64,000 nt of DNA from Prolixibacter bellariivorans ATCC BAA-1284 (GTDB lineage: Bacteria > Bacteroidota > Bacteroidia > Bacteroidales > Prolixibacteraceae), in contig NZ_JHXO01000006.1 of NCBI RefSeq assembly GCF_000621705.1, positions 62,001-126,000 on the forward strand, read 5' to 3'. The position numbers and the translations under genes are program-made. This document shows, piece after piece, positions 34,339-43,569 of the stretch (its first letter is position 1; every line of letters starts with the position of its first letter). Under the pieces are notes generated by a model that saw only the letters and a program-made list of their open reading frames with translations, was not told the origin of the DNA and did not search any database.

Positions 34339-36822
34339 ATGACAGCTTATTCCTTACAGGAAGTATTGGAGATTACGAATGGGAATTTGAACGGAAATAC
34401 CGGTGGGATGCACATCCGGTTTTTGTCGTTCGACAGCCGTACCGTATTAGCCGGGCCAGAGACGCTGTTTTTTGCACTTCGCGGAAATCTGCGCGATGGT
34501 CACCAGTACGTAAGGGATGCTTATTTGCGTGGCGTCAGGGCTTTTGTTGTCGAAGAAGTACCTAAGCTATCCGACTTTACTGAAGCTGTTTTTATCCGGG
34601 TTCCCGATTCATTGGAGGCCCTTCAGAAACTGGCAGCTTACCATCGAGACCGTTTTCATTATCCGGTTGTGGGAATTACCGGTAGCAACGGGAAAACCAT
34701 TGTGAAAGAGTGGCTGAGTGAGTTGATGGCACCGGAATACAAAATTATTCGCAGTCCGCGCAGTTACAATTCACAGATTGGAAATCCGCTTTCGGTTTGG
34801 CTGATGGATGAGCAGTTCAATTTGGCCATATTTGAAGCCGGTATCTCGAAACCGGGCGAAATGGAAAAGCTCGAGAAACTGTTGCATCCCGAATGGGGGG
34901 TATTTACCCACCTTGGGCAGGCACACCTCGAGAATTTTAGGAATCAGCGTCATTTAGTTAAAGAAAAACTGCAGCTTTTCAATCATAGCAAACATTTTGT
35001 CTACTGTTCCGATTTTGGCGAATTGCAAAAGGCGGTTACCACGAAGAAGACAGAAGGCTGGAGCGCCGACCTTTTTCGCTGGTCGCAGGAAGATGAGGAT
35101 GCGGACCTGTTTATCAACAAAGTTGAAAGGCGAAAAGATGGCTCCCAATTGCATGCGATTTTTAGCGGAGATGAAGTGGAAATTTTTCTACCGTTTACCG
35201 ACGATGCCTACGTAGAAAATGGCATCCATTGCTGGGCTACGATGTTGGCTATGGGATATAAACCGGGAAGTTTTGAAGCGCGTTTTTCCCGATTAGCGCC
35301 GGTTGCCATGCGGCTGGAACTGAAGAAAGGTCAGCACGGAGCCATCGTCATCGACGATTCGTATAATTCCGATACCGGTTCACTGCTCAATGCACTTGAT
35401 TTTTTGAAACAACAGGCGGGGAACAGTGGAAAACGAAGCACCGTCATTTTATCGGATATTTTACAATCGGGAATTCCCGAAGAACAGCTTTACGGACAAG
35501 TAGCGGAATATCTCGCTTTGCGGAAAGTCGATCGGTTTATTGGCATTGGTCCCAAAATCAATCGGTATCAGGATTTCTTCCCGGTAGGAGATAAAGCATT
35601 TTATAATTCCACGGAAGATTTCTTACAACATTTGAACGGAGGCAATTTCCGGGATGAGGTAATCTTGCTGAAGGGGGCGCGAACGTTCCGGTTCGATTTG
35701 ATATCGGATATGTTGCAGGAGAAAGTGCATCAAACGGTATTGGAAATTAATATGTCGGCACTGGCGCATAATCTGAAAATCTATCGGCAGAAACTGAAGC
35801 CGGAAACCCGGATTATGGCCATGGTAAAAGCGTTTTCGTACGGAACCGGTTCCACGGAAGTGGCACGAGTATTACAATTTCACGGAGCAGATTACCTGGC
35901 CGTTGCCATCGCCGATGAGGGAGTTGCGCTTCGCAGAGAGGGCATCGAACTACCCATCGTGGTAATGAATCCGGAGGAGCACAGTTTCGATGCGATGATC
36001 GAAAACCGGCTGGAGCCAAATATCTACCGACTCGAATTATTGAAGAATTTTGAAACGGCACTTCACCGAAATGCGATGCGCAATTTTCCCGTTCATGTGA
36101 AACTTGATACGGGAATGAAGCGACTGGGCTTCGAATCGGAGGAGCATTTGGAGGAGTTGGTAGCTTTTGTTCAGGAGCGCGATACCATTTATATTCGATC
36201 GATTTTTTCGCATCTGGCTGTTTCGGACGAACCGGTTGAAGACTCGTTTACCGAAAAACAATTCGAGCGTTTTGATGCGCTGAGCAGGATTGTTACCGAT
36301 GGCTTCGATTATAAAATCCTGAAACACATTCTGAACTCAGCCGGCATAGAGCGTTTTTCCGGAAGGCAATACGATATGGTCCGGTTGGGAATTGGCTTGT
36401 ATGGTGTGAGTTCTTTTGTTCAGAATGAACTGCAAAATGTAGCGACCCTGAGGACTACGATATCACAGATTCGGACTGTTCAGGCTGGTGAGACTATCGG
36501 CTATGGCCGAAAAGGAGTTGCCAAAGAAAACATGCATATTGCTGTTTTGCCCATTGGTTATGCTGACGGTTTTAACCGGTTGCTGAGCAATGGCGTGGGA
36601 AGTGTCAGTGTGAAGGGGAAGAGGGCGCCGGTTGTTGGCAATATCTGCATGGACATGTGCATGGTTGATGTGACCGGCTTAGATGCTGAAGAAGGCGATA
36701 GGGTAATTGTGTTTGGGGAAGAAATCCCGGTAGGCGAAGTGGCCGATGAATTACATACCATTCCTTATGAAGTGCTGACTTCCGTCGGACAAAGGGTAAA
36801 ACGCGTGTATTTTGCGGAATAA
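34339..36822 (+). CDS. murF-alr: Bifunctional MurF ligase / alanine racemase
   Basis: A Bacteroidota fusion of two wall-precursor enzymes. The N-terminal half (about 1-455) is UDP-MurNAc-tripeptide:D-Ala-D-Ala ligase, with P-loop GITGSNGKT (112-120) and IIDDSYNSDTGSLLNAL. The C-terminal half (about 465-827) is PLP-dependent alanine racemase, with the cofactor lysine K497 in AMVKAFSYGTGS, KLDTGMKRLGF, HILNSAGI, and the catalytic-tyrosine region LPIGYADGFNR. The MurF half lacks the usual lysine-rich details of stand-alone MurF, and I have not verified every active-site residue. D-Ala made by one half feeds Ddl and then MurF. It is followed by a shared hairpin. Confidence 0.96.
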   Translation: MTAYSLQEVLEITNGNLNGNTGGMHIRFLSFDSRTVLAGPETLFFALRGNLRDGHQYVRDAYLRGVRAFVVEEVPKLSDFTEAVFIRVPDSLEALQKLAAYHRDRFHYPVVGITGSNGKTIVKEWLSELMAPEYKIIRSPRSYNSQIGNPLSVWLMDEQFNLAIFEAGISKPGEMEKLEKLLHPEWGVFTHLGQAHLENFRNQRHLVKEKLQLFNHSKHFVYCSDFGELQKAVTTKKTEGWSADLFRWSQEDEDADLFINKVERRKDGSQLHAIFSGDEVEIFLPFTDDAYVENGIHCWATMLAMGYKPGSFEARFSRLAPVAMRLELKKGQHGAIVIDDSYNSDTGSLLNALDFLKQQAGNSGKRSTVILSDILQSGIPEEQLYGQVAEYLALRKVDRFIGIGPKINRYQDFFPVGDKAFYNSTEDFLQHLNGGNFRDEVILLKGARTFRFDLISDMLQEKVHQTVLEINMSALAHNLKIYRQKLKPETRIMAMVKAFSYGTGSTEVARVLQFHGADYLAVAIADEGVALRREGIELPIVVMNPEEHSFDAMIENRLEPNIYRLELLKNFETALHRNAMRNFPVHVKLDTGMKRLGFESEEHLEELVAFVQERDTIYIRSIFSHLAVSDEPVEDSFTEKQFERFDALSRIVTDGFDYKILKHILNSAGIERFSGRQYDMVRLGIGLYGVSSFVQNELQNVATLRTTISQIRTVQAGETIGYGRKGVAKENMHIAVLPIGYADGFNRLLSNGVGSVSVKGKRAPVVGNICMDMCMVDVTGLDAEEGDRVIVFGEEIPVGEVADELHTIPYEVLTSVGQRVKRVYFAE

Positions 36823-36857
36823 AAAAGTCCGGTAACTTTTTACTGATACCGGACTTG
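36822..36857 (-). terminator. Hairpin between murF-alr and the Crp/Fnr gene
   Basis: AAGTCCGGTA (36825-36834) pairs with TACCGGACTT (36847-36856). On the minus strand it is followed by six Ts, terminating the regulator gene; the plus strand has no strong T-run, so murF-alr may end less sharply. Confidence 0.75.
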
Positions 36858-36883
36858 TGCCTTATTTATCAAACTGATTTTGG

Positions 36884-37585
36884 CTAACCCAATTTACTGA
36901 TACGCTGCAATTGTTGCAGGTCCAGTATTTTAATTTTCCGTCCGTCAATTGCAATCACTTTTTCACCGGCAAAGGTCGAAAGCGTGCGAATAGCGTTGGA
37001 GGTTGTCATGTTCGAAAGATTGGCAATGTCTTCGCGCGAAAGGTAAACCTTCAGCGTCATGCCATCATTTTCAAAACCGTATTGATTACGGAGCAGTAAC
37101 AACGATTCGGCCAGACGTCCGCGAATATGTTTTTGCGTAAGGCTAACCGTTCGTTGGTTCGAAAAACCCAGCTCACGGGCTAAATCTTTCATCAGCGCCA
37201 GCGAAAAATCATGATTACGCAATAATACATTATAGAGAATATCCGGCGGAATGGTGATGATAGCCGATTCTTCGATGGCTACAGCTGTTCCGTTATGCAT
37301 CTCGTCTGCGAGCAACGACCGGTAACCAATCAAACCGTTTTGTTTGACCATCCGGATGATTTGCTCACGACCACCGACCCCTTCTTTGAAAATCTTAATC
37401 TTACCTTCTTTCAGGTACTGCATTCCGGCAGGTTTGTCACCCTCTTTGAAGATATATTCGTTTTTCTTGTAATAGGTTAAGGTCTGATGTTTCTCTACTT
37501 CTGCCTTCTCCTCGGGAGTCAGGAGATAAAATATGGTTTTGTTGTCTTCAAATTGACCTTCGAGGTCAAAGTTTGAACTAAACAT
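36884..37585 (-). CDS. Crp/Fnr-family transcriptional regulator
   Basis: 233 residues. N-terminal cyclic-nucleotide-binding fold (about 20-135: YKKNEYIFKEGDKPAGMQYLKEGKIKIFKEG, given in part), dimer helix (NHDFSLALMKDLARELGFSNQRT), and a C-terminal winged helix (about 165-225: LSREDIANLSNMTTSNAIRTL). Cysteine clusters of oxygen-sensing Fnr are absent, so it is not an iron-sulfur sensor. The binding pocket residues for cAMP are not clearly kept. Ligand and regulon are unknown; it is not part of an operon and ends at the terminator above. Confidence 0.9.
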   Translation of the reverse strand: MFSSNFDLEGQFEDNKTIFYLLTPEEKAEVEKHQTLTYYKKNEYIFKEGDKPAGMQYLKEGKIKIFKEGVGGREQIIRMVKQNGLIGYRSLLADEMHNGTAVAIEESAIITIPPDILYNVLLRNHDFSLALMKDLARELGFSNQRTVSLTQKHIRGRLAESLLLLRNQYGFENDGMTLKVYLSREDIANLSNMTTSNAIRTLSTFAGEKVIAIDGRKIKILDLQQLQRISKLG

Positions 37586-37715
37586 ATAATTCGGGCATTT
37601 ATGTTATACAGCATCAAAGTTAAATAATTAATCCAAATATAAAATTAATTTGAAGGAATTGTAAACTCAGATTTAAGAGGTCTGAGGAAATGCTGTAAAT
37701 AAAACCTTAATAATG

Positions 37716-39365
37716 TCAATATGGGTACCTGGCAACCAATGGCATTTTGCGTCCAAAACCGAATGCCTTAGAGGATATCCGAAGGATTGGAGGTGTCTGG
37801 AATCGTTTGTATTCGTTCATGTTAACTTTCCGTACCGCCATGTGCACAGTCTCTTCGTCAAACCCCATCCGGACGATCTCATTCGGGCTTTTTGCCAGCT
37901 CGATATAGTTGAAAAGAATTTTATCCAAAATATCATAATCAGGTAACGAGTCTGAATCTTTTTGGTCGGGACGAAGTTCGGCGGACGGTGGTTTTACGAT
38001 GGTATTTTCGGGAATCACTTCCTGTTTACGGTTGATGAAACGAGCCAATGCAAATACATCCGATTTGTAGACGTCGCCCAGCACCGAAAGACCGCCGTTC
38101 ATGTCGCCGTAAAGAGTACCATAGCCAACCGCTGCTTCACTTTTATTAGATGTGTTCAGCAGAATGTGTCCGAATTTATTGGACAAAGCCATCATCAGTG
38201 TTCCACGGATTCGGGCCTGAATATTTTCTTCGGTTACATCCGGATTCAGTCCTTCGAAAATCGGGGACAGTGCATGGTCAAAAGCATCGACCATTTCGTG
38301 GATATTGACAATTTCGTATTGTATTCCCAGATTCTCGGCCAGATCGCGGGCATCAGTAATGGAGTGTTCCGACGAATATTTTGATGGCATCAACAACACA
38401 CGAACATTCTCGGAGCCAAGTGCCCGGGCGGCCAAAACGACGGTTACCGCTGAATCGATTCCTCCGGAAAGTCCTAAGGTGGCTTGTTTGAACCCCATTT
38501 TTCCGAAATAGTCTTTGATACCCAAAATCAGCGCATCGTGAATTTTTTCAAGGGGCTCGTATTCCCGCAGGGTATCTTTTGATTCGGTGTTTTCGGTATC
38601 GATAATCCGGAAGTCTTCTTCGAAATAGGCCAGCTCATCTACCACATCACCATTTGCGTCGATGAAAAGAGAACCACCATCGAAGATGATTTCGGTTTGT
38701 GCGCCTACCTGGTTTACATAAACAATCGGGATGTTGAAATCGTGGGCATTGTTCAGCAAGATGTCTTTGCGAAGCTTCTCCTGGTTGTATGAAAAGGGCG
38801 ATGCTGAAAGGTTAATAACCAAATCGGGATTTTGTTTGGCGTATTCTTTCATCGGGGAAACTGCATACAATTTTTCCCTTCCGAAAGCGCTTAGCACCGG
38901 TTGGTTGTACCACAAATCTTCACAAATGGTAACGGCCAGTTTTTTCCCGTTTAATTCGATTAATTCGAAATTACGGTTGGGTTCAAAGTGGCGGTACTCA
39001 TCAAACACATCGTACGTGGGCAGAAGCGTTTTGTGATGTACACTTTCAATCTTGCCATCCTTCAGGAAAAAAGCGCTATTGTACAGCATTTTTCCTTTCG
39101 GGCTTCGGTTAATGCTTGGTCCGCCTACCAAGGCAGCGATACCGGTACAGTGATGTGCAATCTCTTCGATGGTTTTCTGCGAATGCTCAATAAACTCTTT
39201 TCGTTCGAGTAAATCGTGCGGGTAATAACCGGTGACCGATAACTCCGAAAACACGACCAATTCGGCACCGGCCTCACGAGCCTTACCGATGTTGCGAATG
39301 ATTTTTTCCTTGTTATCCTGAAAATTACCGATGTGGTAATTAAGTTGTGCCAGCGCAATCTTCAT
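37716..39365 (-). CDS. nadE: Glutamine-dependent NAD+ synthetase
   Basis: Final step of NAD biosynthesis: amidation of deamido-NAD with ammonia taken from glutamine. 549 residues in two domains. The N-terminal nitrilase-type glutaminase (about 1-250) has the catalytic triad E41 (VFSELSVTGYYP), K112 (HHKTLLPTYDVFDE) and C148 (TICEDLWY). The C-terminal synthetase (about 270-549) has the PP-loop LGLSGGIDSA and the NTSNKSEAAVGYGTLYGD substrate motif. It lies 36 bp downstream of the beta-barrel gene. Its neighbourhood to gldB is reminiscent of Flavobacterium johnsoniae, where nadE lies near gldBC. Confidence 0.97.
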   Translation of the reverse strand: MKIALAQLNYHIGNFQDNKEKIIRNIGKAREAGAELVVFSELSVTGYYPHDLLERKEFIEHSQKTIEEIAHHCTGIAALVGGPSINRSPKGKMLYNSAFFLKDGKIESVHHKTLLPTYDVFDEYRHFEPNRNFELIELNGKKLAVTICEDLWYNQPVLSAFGREKLYAVSPMKEYAKQNPDLVINLSASPFSYNQEKLRKDILLNNAHDFNIPIVYVNQVGAQTEIIFDGGSLFIDANGDVVDELAYFEEDFRIIDTENTESKDTLREYEPLEKIHDALILGIKDYFGKMGFKQATLGLSGGIDSAVTVVLAARALGSENVRVLLMPSKYSSEHSITDARDLAENLGIQYEIVNIHEMVDAFDHALSPIFEGLNPDVTEENIQARIRGTLMMALSNKFGHILLNTSNKSEAAVGYGTLYGDMNGGLSVLGDVYKSDVFALARFINRKQEVIPENTIVKPPSAELRPDQKDSDSLPDYDILDKILFNYIELAKSPNEIVRMGFDEETVHMAVRKVNMNEYKRFQTPPILRISSKAFGFGRKMPLVARYPY

Positions 39366-39401
39366 TGTTTCAGCGTATGCTTAAAGTGTCAGTTAACTAA
39401 A

Positions 39402-40064
39402 TTAAAAAATGAATCCGAGACGAAACCGCAGACTTTTTAAATTGGTGTTATCGTTGACAGAAGGATTGGAGGTTACATCGGTGAAACCGTTGTTGTAAAT
39501 AACACCGGCTGTCAGCGCATTGTTTCCGCCCAGATCGTGCTCCAGTCCAAAACCAATATTCAGTCCCATGTTGAACATTTTAATCTCATCGTTGATACTG
39601 GCGTTGTCCAGTGTTCCGTCGCTGCTGGTGCCTGATGATTTAATGTTCAGCCAGTTCGTTAATCCAAACTGTGCATAAATATTCATGCGTCCAAAGTCTT
39701 TTGAGCGAAGTTTAATTGCCAATGGTACTTCCAGGTATTTTAGCCTGTACTCGATTTGTGTGCCGGATGGCAGTGATTCACCGGCAAAAGTGAAATTTTG
39801 ACCAGTCTGATAAATCAGGTTTCCCCCGGTCTGGTTCATGGTCAAACCAGTTGTCAGGGCATAACTTTCGTTTCCGAGAAAGATGTCGGCTTCCACGCCG
39901 TAGTCAAAACCCAGATGGGCCTGATCGTTTTTTACACTTTTCGAATCAGAAGTCAGCCACGAAAACTGTGGGTTGGCTACAAAAGTTAACCGAAAGGGAC
40001 GTTGGGCATACGATGAGAATGCCATCATCGTCAAAAGAACAGTGAGTACAAGAGGTCTTTTCAT
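39402..40064 (-). CDS. Outer-membrane beta-barrel protein (PorT-like)
   Basis: 220 residues from the ATG at 40064, which opens a Sec signal (MKRPLVLTVLLTMMAFSSYA, cut before QRPFRL). The mature part is a set of alternating amphipathic strands (RLTFVANPQFSWL, YGVEADIFLG, YALTTGLTMNQTGG, LEVPLAIKLRS, MNIYAQFGLTNWL, LKSLRFRLGFIF) ending in phenylalanine, as in eight-strand outer-membrane barrels of the porin-like family. Function is unknown. It is transcribed with or just before nadE and is divergent from gldB, 170 bp away. Confidence 0.88.
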   Translation of the reverse strand: MKRPLVLTVLLTMMAFSSYAQRPFRLTFVANPQFSWLTSDSKSVKNDQAHLGFDYGVEADIFLGNESYALTTGLTMNQTGGNLIYQTGQNFTFAGESLPSGTQIEYRLKYLEVPLAIKLRSKDFGRMNIYAQFGLTNWLNIKSSGTSSDGTLDNASINDEIKMFNMGLNIGFGLEHDLGGNNALTAGVIYNNGFTDVTSNPSVNDNTNLKSLRFRLGFIF

Positions 40065-40234
40065 TTTACGATAATCAAGATTACACAAATAATTTACTGT
40101 TGGTTTTTTATTTTTACACGAGTTTCAGAAAAAGCGCTTTGTTTGTAAGGCTTTGTTAAAATTTCGGATAAGACACAAATCTCCGGTTTTTAAGTGAATT
40201 GAACAAAATTAATGATAATTCTAAATCGCACCAG

Positions 40235-41245
40235 ATGAAGAAAGTTTTCCTGCTGTTTATTCCGGCACTGTTAATTGGTTTTACTGCCTGCCGGCAGAAT
40301 CGGTTGAAAGTAGATGTTTCAGGTATCGATGTTTCGGTAAAGATTAAACGATTGGACCAGGATTTATTTAAGGTTACTCCGTTGAACGAAGATTCGATAC
40401 TTCCGCAGCTCAAAAAGGAGTATGGCAATTTCTTCAATCTTTATAACTACCGGATGATTCGGTTGGGAAATCCGGATGATATTCAGTATCCCGATTATCT
40501 TCAGAAGTTTTTAACAGATCCGATGATTCAAAAAGCCAAGGCAGCAGTTGATTCGGTATATCCTGATTTATCGGGACTGGAAGGGCAGTTGACCGAGGCA
40601 TTTAAACATTACAAATATTATTTCCCCGATAAGGAGGTTCCTAAAGTCTATACCTGTATTTCGGGTTTTAATCAGTCGGTTGTCATGGCTCAGGGAATTT
40701 TGGGAATTAGTCTCGACAATTACCTTGGAGCTGGCAACGCTTTTTACAAAGAACTGGCTTTGCCTGAATACCGCAGAGAAAATATGCGTCCGCAAATGAT
40801 TGCCCCGGATGCGATGCGCGGTTGGGCCATGTCGGAATATCCCGAGAAACTTAACGGAAGTAAGCTCATTCAACACATGATTTATCAGGGAAAGCTAATG
40901 TATTTTGTGGATGCGATGTTTCCTGAAATGGAGGACAGCCTGAAAATTGGATATCCTGCTAAAAAACTGGAGTGGTGTAAAAAGAATGAAGGGGCGATGT
41001 GGACTTACCTGGTGGGGCATAAGTTGCTCTTCTCAACGGAACATTTAGAAGTCCTGCATTATATCAATCCGGCACCTTATACCAGTAGTTTTACTTCTGA
41101 ATCTCCAGGTAGGACAGGTGTTTGGCTCGGTTGGCAAATCGTTCGGAAATATATGAGAAAGAATAAGGAGGTAAGTCTTGAAGCGCTAATGAAAGACACC
41201 AATTACAGTGAAATTCTGAACCGTTCGGGATACAATCCTGATTGA
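40235..41245 (+). CDS. gldB: Gliding-motility lipoprotein GldB
   Basis: 336-residue lipoprotein from the ATG at 40235 (signal MKKVFLLFIPALLIGFTAC, C19). The body matches the GldB family: DLFKVTP, a tyrosine-rich helix (NLYNYRMIRLG), KVYTCISGFNQSVVMAQGILGISLDNYLG, and the C-terminal PGRTGVWLGWQIVRKYMRKN. GldB is needed for gliding in Flavobacterium, but homologues are common in non-gliding Bacteroidota, so motility cannot be concluded: other gld or spr genes are not in the window. It appears monocistronic and ends in a strong terminator. Confidence 0.92.
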   Translation: MKKVFLLFIPALLIGFTACRQNRLKVDVSGIDVSVKIKRLDQDLFKVTPLNEDSILPQLKKEYGNFFNLYNYRMIRLGNPDDIQYPDYLQKFLTDPMIQKAKAAVDSVYPDLSGLEGQLTEAFKHYKYYFPDKEVPKVYTCISGFNQSVVMAQGILGISLDNYLGAGNAFYKELALPEYRRENMRPQMIAPDAMRGWAMSEYPEKLNGSKLIQHMIYQGKLMYFVDAMFPEMEDSLKIGYPAKKLEWCKKNEGAMWTYLVGHKLLFSTEHLEVLHYINPAPYTSSFTSESPGRTGVWLGWQIVRKYMRKNKEVSLEALMKDTNYSEILNRSGYNPD

Positions 41246-41251
41246 CGACAT

Positions 41252-41287
41252 AAAAAAGGCCCGGAATTTCCCGGGCCTTTTTTTGTA
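41252..41287 (+). terminator. Bidirectional terminator between gldB and DUF1080 gene
   Basis: AAAAAAGGCCCGG and CCGGGCCTTTTTTT form a strong stem with A- and T-runs on both sides, placed between two convergent stops (41245 and 41300). Confidence 0.9.
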
Positions 41288-41299
41288 TAAGAGTATTTC

Positions 41300-42091
41300 T
41301 TAGAGTTCTTTAATTTTTATGTTACGGAACCAAACGTCATCACCGTGGTCCTGCAGTCCGATGTAACCTTCGGTGGCAACATTTGCCCAGTCAGGATTCA
41401 GTGCCGGGAATTTGGAGTCGGCAACCAGTTTGTTCCATTCCGGAGTCCAGAGATGGTATTCAACAACTGTTTCACCGTTTTGCTTGTGCACGATAGTGCC
41501 CTTGTAGCTGATAATTTCAATGGAATTCCATTCGCCGGCTGGTTTGGCATTTTGCGGTTTTGCCGGAATGAGGTCATACAGTGAGCCTGCCTGGCGGTTT
41601 CCGTCTTTACCCAATTTGGCATCCGGGTGGCGCTCGTTATCCAGAATTTGCATTTCAGGAGCGGTTTCCCAGATATGATCTTTGGTTTCCTGTCCGAGAT
41701 ACATGATACCGGAGTTTCCGCCTTCTGAAATTTTCCAATCCAGTTTCAGGTCGAAGTTGCCGAATTTTTTATCATAGATGATGTCACCACCGTCTACAGA
41801 ACCGGCTTCTCCACGTCCGGATCCGATGCAATGCAAAGTTCCGTCAGCAACTTCCCAGCCTGACGGGAAGTGATCTTTTTTATAACCACGCCAGCCGTCA
41901 GAGGTTTTGCCGTCGAACAACAGGACCCAGCCGTCTTTCTTTTCCTGGTCAGTTAATGTGTTGAGGGGAGCAGGTGCGCTTTTTTCTACTTTTTCAGCAG
42001 TGGTGTTTTCTTCAGTAGCTTTTTTCGATTGATTTTTACAACCTGCAAATGCGATGGCAGTAACCATCAGGAATAAAATAATTTTTTTCAT
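41300..42091 (-). CDS. DUF1080 lipoprotein (3-keto-disaccharide hydrolase-like)
   Basis: 263 residues with a lipoprotein signal (MKKIILFLMVTAIAFAGC, C18), a short linker, and one DUF1080 domain (about 50-263). The domain is a concanavalin-like beta sandwich with the usual start GWVLLFDGKTSDGWRGY, the DFDLKLDW-like strand FGNFDLKLDWKISEGGNSGI, DNERHPDA, and the end GYIGLQDHGDDVWFRNIKI. Some relatives hydrolyse 3-keto-glycosides and others only bind sugars. It is placed in the periplasm or at the surface. Its own promoter is not obvious; a terminator lies immediately after it. Confidence 0.93.
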   Translation of the reverse strand: MKKIILFLMVTAIAFAGCKNQSKKATEENTTAEKVEKSAPAPLNTLTDQEKKDGWVLLFDGKTSDGWRGYKKDHFPSGWEVADGTLHCIGSGRGEAGSVDGGDIIYDKKFGNFDLKLDWKISEGGNSGIMYLGQETKDHIWETAPEMQILDNERHPDAKLGKDGNRQAGSLYDLIPAKPQNAKPAGEWNSIEIISYKGTIVHKQNGETVVEYHLWTPEWNKLVADSKFPALNPDWANVATEGYIGLQDHGDDVWFRNIKIKEL

Positions 42092-42516
42092 GAGAAGATG
42101 CTTTTGTTTGTTAGTGTTACGATTCAGTTTCCTCGCTAATTTAAAAATTAATTGACAAAATGAATGAAGATTAAAAACTTCTGTGGGTATTCGTAAATAC
42201 TTTAATCCCAGAGTTTGTTAATTCATCATCGGTGATGATTTTATGCAAAAGGATAGTGTTTAACGTTCACTTTCCTGGAGTAAATCAAATTGTTAATTGT
42301 GGGTAATGAGCGTATTCGCAGAGCATAGAATCAGGTTTGGTTCGGTCGTTGATTAGCAAGTCCGGACTTGCAATCAATGACAAAAATAAGAAAAATTGAA
42401 TGGATAAATTTTCGATACCCGCTGTAATTCTATTAATTTGTTAGGCAAAATCGTTCTTAAAGCTGCAATTCATAACATTTCTTAATTACTATCATAGGGA
42501 TTAAACTCCAGCCAGC
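42092..42516. other. Divergent intergenic region between DUF1080 gene and pfkA
   Basis: About 425 bp with no gene. It contains a small TCATCA-TCGG-TGATGA hairpin (42223-42238) and the dyad at 42349-42376 described separately. No consensus promoter stands out for either gene. Confidence 0.55.
42349..42376. promoter_or_regulatory. Loop-less dyad upstream of pfkA (candidate operator)
   Basis: GCAAGTCC directly abuts GGACTTGC, a perfect 16-bp palindrome, extended by TTGATT and ATCAA with a single-base imperfection to about 28 bp. Without a loop or T-run it looks like a site for a dimeric protein, not a terminator. It is about 140 bp before the pfkA start. Confidence 0.5.
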
Positions 42517-43548
42517 ATGAGTAAAAAAGGAAAAAAAATTGGAATTCTTACGGCCGGTGGCGACTGCCCCGGGTTGAATGCTGCTATTCGCGGTGTTGGT
42601 AAAACAGCCATTATGACATATGGCATGGAAGTATACGGATTTACAGCCGGTTACAGTGGATTAATCAATAAGGAATACTTCAAGCTTGACGAACCGAAGG
42701 TATCCGGAATCATTACCCTTGGCGGGACGATTTTAGGAACCTCCCGCGAAAAGCCCTATAAGCTGGAAAAAGGGGAAGAGTTCAACGATAAACCCGACTT
42801 AATCAGGCAGACTTATGAAGAGTTGGACCTGGATTGTGTGGTTTGTATTGGTGGAAATGGTACCATGAAGACAGCCAGCATGATGGCGAAGGAAGGATTA
42901 AACGTTATTGGCATTCCCAAGACAATCGATAACGATGTGTTCGGGACGGATGTTACTTTTGGATTCGACTCAGCGGTTGGCATTGCTACCGAGGCTATCG
43001 ACCGGCTGCACTCAACGGCCAACTCCCATCAGCGTGCCATGGTTATCGAAGTGATGGGGCACCATGCCGGATGGATTGCATTATACGCCGGAATGGCCGG
43101 TGGTGGTGACATTATTCTGATTCCGGAGATTGATTACCACATCGGAAAAGTATGTAAAACCATCGAAGAGCGTTTTGCCAAAGGGAAACCCTACTCGATT
43201 GTTGTGGTAGCCGAAGGAATTGACAAGCCCAAAAAGATTTCGGCCGCACGTTATGTCGTCGAAAATATTCAAACTTATACCGGCATCGAAGCCCGCGAAA
43301 CCCGTTTGGGATATATTCAGCGAGGAGGAACTCCTTCGCCAATGGACCGGATTTTGGCAACTCAGTACGGAGCTTTTGCTACTGAGTTGATTGCTGACGG
43401 AGCTTATAACAACATGGTAGCCATGCGTGGAAACGTTCTAACAGCTGTGCCGTTGGATGAAGTTGGCGGAAAGCTGCGATTGGTCGATCCGGCGGATGCT
43501 TTGATTACCAAAGCGCGAAACCTGGGTGTTTCGTTTGGCGACGAGTAA
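42517..43548 (+). CDS. pfkA: 6-phosphofructokinase
   Basis: Glycolytic enzyme phosphorylating fructose 6-phosphate. 343 residues with GILTAGGDCPGLNAAIRG at the start, CIGGNGTMKTA (112-116), GIPKTIDNDV (133-141), the catalytic TIDND, and EVMGHHAGWIALYAG. By the E. coli numbering position 104 is glycine (the ATP-type choice), while position 124 is lysine (the choice common in PPi-dependent and actinobacterial-type enzymes) and position 103 is asparagine (N114). I infer an ATP enzyme of the mixed group, but the donor is not certain. The nitrilase-family gene follows by 21 bp. Confidence 0.95.
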   Translation: MSKKGKKIGILTAGGDCPGLNAAIRGVGKTAIMTYGMEVYGFTAGYSGLINKEYFKLDEPKVSGIITLGGTILGTSREKPYKLEKGEEFNDKPDLIRQTYEELDLDCVVCIGGNGTMKTASMMAKEGLNVIGIPKTIDNDVFGTDVTFGFDSAVGIATEAIDRLHSTANSHQRAMVIEVMGHHAGWIALYAGMAGGGDIILIPEIDYHIGKVCKTIEERFAKGKPYSIVVVAEGIDKPKKISAARYVVENIQTYTGIEARETRLGYIQRGGTPSPMDRILATQYGAFATELIADGAYNNMVAMRGNVLTAVPLDEVGGKLRLVDPADALITKARNLGVSFGDE

Positions 43549-43569
43549 TTTATTCATCGATTCATCGAA

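Noticed and set aside
40235-41245. Evidence for gliding motility or a type IX secretion locus
   Set aside because: Only gldB is present, and it occurs in many non-gliding Bacteroidota.
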